A stretch of 64,000 nucleotides of DNA from the NCBI GenBank assembly GCA_020426325.1, contig JAGQQG010000003.1, positions 59,943-123,942 on the forward strand. The letters are read 5' to 3'. Under the pieces are notes generated by a model. It was not told the origin of the DNA, did not search any database, and was given only the letters and a program-made list of their open reading frames with translations. The position numbers and the translations under genes are program-made. This document shows, piece after piece, positions 62,609 to 64,000 of this stretch. Source of the stretch: Planctomycetaceae bacterium (lineage in GTDB: Bacteria; Planctomycetota; Planctomycetia; Planctomycetales; Planctomycetaceae). The first letter of the stretch is position 1. Every line of letters begins with the position of its first letter.

Positions 62609-64000
62609 ATGAAAACAGTCGTCACCTCACTGATCTGCCAGCTGACGTTGTCAGCGTCCGTGTGCCTCGCTGATGAGCCGACAGACGAACAGGTCACGTT
62701 CTTCGAGACCAAGGTCCGACCGATTCTGGTCAACCGCTGTTATGACTGTCACAGCGAGGACTCGGTCGAGAGTGAGTTACGGGTGGACTCGCTGGGTGAA
62801 CTCCTGCAAGGTGGCACGCGAGGGCCTGCCATTATTCCGGGTGATCCGAAACAGAGTCTGCTGATCAGCGCGGTCGAACACTCCGGTCAGCTCTACATGC
62901 CCCCGAAGGACAAGCTCCCCCGTGAGGAGATTCTCGCGCTGACTCAATGGATTGCAGACGGTGCTATCTGGCCGGGGGCTGAGCCGATCGAGCCTCGTGC
63001 GACCAGCGATCCTGAGACGCCGCAATTCACAGAGGAGGACCGCAACTTCTGGGCGTTTCAGACCCCCGTCAAGCCTGAGCTTCCGCAGGTCAACCGACCG
63101 GAGTGGGTGAAGCGGCCAATTGATGCCTTCGTCCTCAGCAAACTGGACGAAGCCGGATTGTCGCCGGCTCCTCCCGCTGACAAACGCACCTTGATTCGAC
63201 GTGCGACGTTCGACCTCATCGGCCTGCCGCCGACTCCGGAGGCCGTCGCCGCTTTCCTCGCGGACGAGTCGGAAGATGCGTTTGCTCGCGTGATCGAACG
63301 TCTCTTGGCGTCGCCCCAATACGGAGTGCGCTGGGGACGCCACTGGCTCGACATCGCCCGTTACGCGGACTCGAACGGTCTCGACGAAAACCTCGCGTAT
63401 GCGAATGCCTATCACTTTCGCGATTACATCGTGTCGGCCTTCAACAGTGACAAGCCATACGACCGCTTTGTGCAGGAGCAGATTGCAGGCGACCTGCTCC
63501 CGACCGACAGCGATGCGGCTCGGATGGACGCACTGGCCGCCACCGGCTTTCTCTGCATCGGTGCAAAGATGCTCGCTGAGGACGACCCAATGAAGATGCA
63601 GATGGACATCATCGACGAGCAGGTCGACACGATCGGCCGCGCGTTCATGGGCCTCACGCTCGGCTGCGTCCGCTGTCACGATCACAAGTACGACCCGTTC
63701 CTGATGACCGACTACTACGGACTGGCCGGCATCTTCAAAAGCACGAAGACAATGGAGAACTTCAACGTGGTCGCCCGCTGGCAGGAGAGACCGCTGGCAA
63801 GCGTTGAGGAGGAAAGTCAATTCCATGCAATTGAAGCGTCGATCGCTGCACAGAAATCACAACTGGATCAACTGGTGAGCCACGCGAACGAACAACTGCT
63901 GGCTGAGGCACGTCAACACGTCGGTGTGTATCTGCTGGCTGCAGAACGTCAGCGCAGACTGGAGCAACTCGTCGCAGACGTGTCGTCATTGGAGAATGCT
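62609..64000 (+). CDS. Planctomycete-type cytochrome/DUF1549 protein, 3' truncated by window
   Basis: At least 464 aa, open to the window edge, start ATG 62609. The signal peptide (about 1-21) is followed by a c-type heme domain with CYDCH at 44-48 ('VNRCYDCHSED') and 'MPPKDKLPREEILALTQWIADGA', the planctomycete cytochrome C family (PSCyt1). Then the DUF1549 domain follows ('PIDAFVLSKLDEAGLSPAPPADKRTLIRRATFDLIGLPPTPE ... GVRWGRHWLDIARYADSNG'), with a second CVRCH motif ('LGCVRCHDHKYDPF'). The family normally ends in a DUF1553 domain, which would lie beyond the window. These proteins are typical of Planctomycetota and often sit next to sulfatase genes; the reaction is unknown. Confidence 0.93.
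   Translation, partial: MKTVVTSLICQLTLSASVCLADEPTDEQVTFFETKVRPILVNRCYDCHSEDSVESELRVDSLGELLQGGTRGPAIIPGDPKQSLLISAVEHSGQLYMPPKDKLPREEILALTQWIADGAIWPGAEPIEPRATSDPETPQFTEEDRNFWAFQTPVKPELPQVNRPEWVKRPIDAFVLSKLDEAGLSPAPPADKRTLIRRATFDLIGLPPTPEAVAAFLADESEDAFARVIERLLASPQYGVRWGRHWLDIARYADSNGLDENLAYANAYHFRDYIVSAFNSDKPYDRFVQEQIAGDLLPTDSDAARMDALAATGFLCIGAKMLAEDDPMKMQMDIIDEQVDTIGRAFMGLTLGCVRCHDHKYDPFLMTDYYGLAGIFKSTKTMENFNVVARWQERPLASVEEESQFHAIEASIAAQKSQLDQLVSHANEQLLAEARQHVGVYLLAAERQRRLEQLVADVSSLENA

Overview
The window reads as chromosomal DNA from a member of the Planctomycetota, probably order Planctomycetales. The evidence is a Planctomycete-type cytochrome/DUF1549 protein at the right edge, thioredoxins fused to large N-terminal extensions, a formylglycine-type sulfatase beside other secreted hydrolases, two groEL genes around one groES, an inverse-autotransporter-like giant, many genes with no recognisable family, and several families of short palindromic intergenic repeats. 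No transposase, integrase, rRNA or CRISPR array is visible. One tRNA (Glu, CUC) is present.

Layout. 0.2-11 kb: a TlpA-like protein, pdxA and rfbC (minus strand), two HtrA-type proteins of which the second looks catalytically dead with a PDZ domain inside the protease fold, folD, lipoproteins and a homocysteine-methyltransferase homologue. 11.4-15.7 kb: one 1.4-kaa surface protein. 15.8-24.1 kb: tRNA-Glu, pyrE-pgi, glycerate kinase, a large secreted unknown, and a dehalogenase-like hydrolase next to a halogenase-like flavoprotein. 24.2-31.3 kb: a proteostasis block (groEL-groES-groEL, dnaJ, grpE, fmdB-type and yacG zinc ribbons) opened by a near-consensus sigma-54 promoter. 31.3-42.5 kb: accessory genes (zincin, SDR, carrier-like protein, second TlpA fusion, thioesterase-monooxygenase-sulfatase run, lipoproteins, porin, truncated AMP-binding protein). 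42.8-50.9 kb: a four-gene inorganic-carbon uptake operon (dabA, dabB, a NuoM-like subunit, and SulP-STAS with a C-terminal PII-like domain). 51.7-54.4 kb: an NtrB/NtrC-type two-component pair, divergent from the dab operon. 54.8-64 kb: secreted hydrolases, sialidase-like protein, DHOD-like enzyme, Tat-dependent amidohydrolase, and the start of a DUF1549/DUF1553-type protein.

The most striking signals are: (1) in the 797-bp dab/ntrBC intergenic region, two copies of the same phased operator, TGCA-N6-TGCA-N7-TGCA-N6-TGCA, one in front of each divergent unit, with a plausible sigma-54 -24/-12 element between the first copy and dabA; (2) short palindromic repeat elements read in frame inside two enzymes, pdxA and the sulfatase; (3) the PDZ-in-protease pseudo-HtrA; (4) the SulP-PII fusion inside a dab operon; and (5) at least six dispersed intergenic repeat families, one pair bracketing a small carrier-protein-like gene. 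Together, (1) and (4) suggest bicarbonate uptake under two-component, possibly sigma-54, control in an organism for which the window shows no carbon-fixation genes. All functional statements are from reading the sequence and family knowledge; no searches were run.
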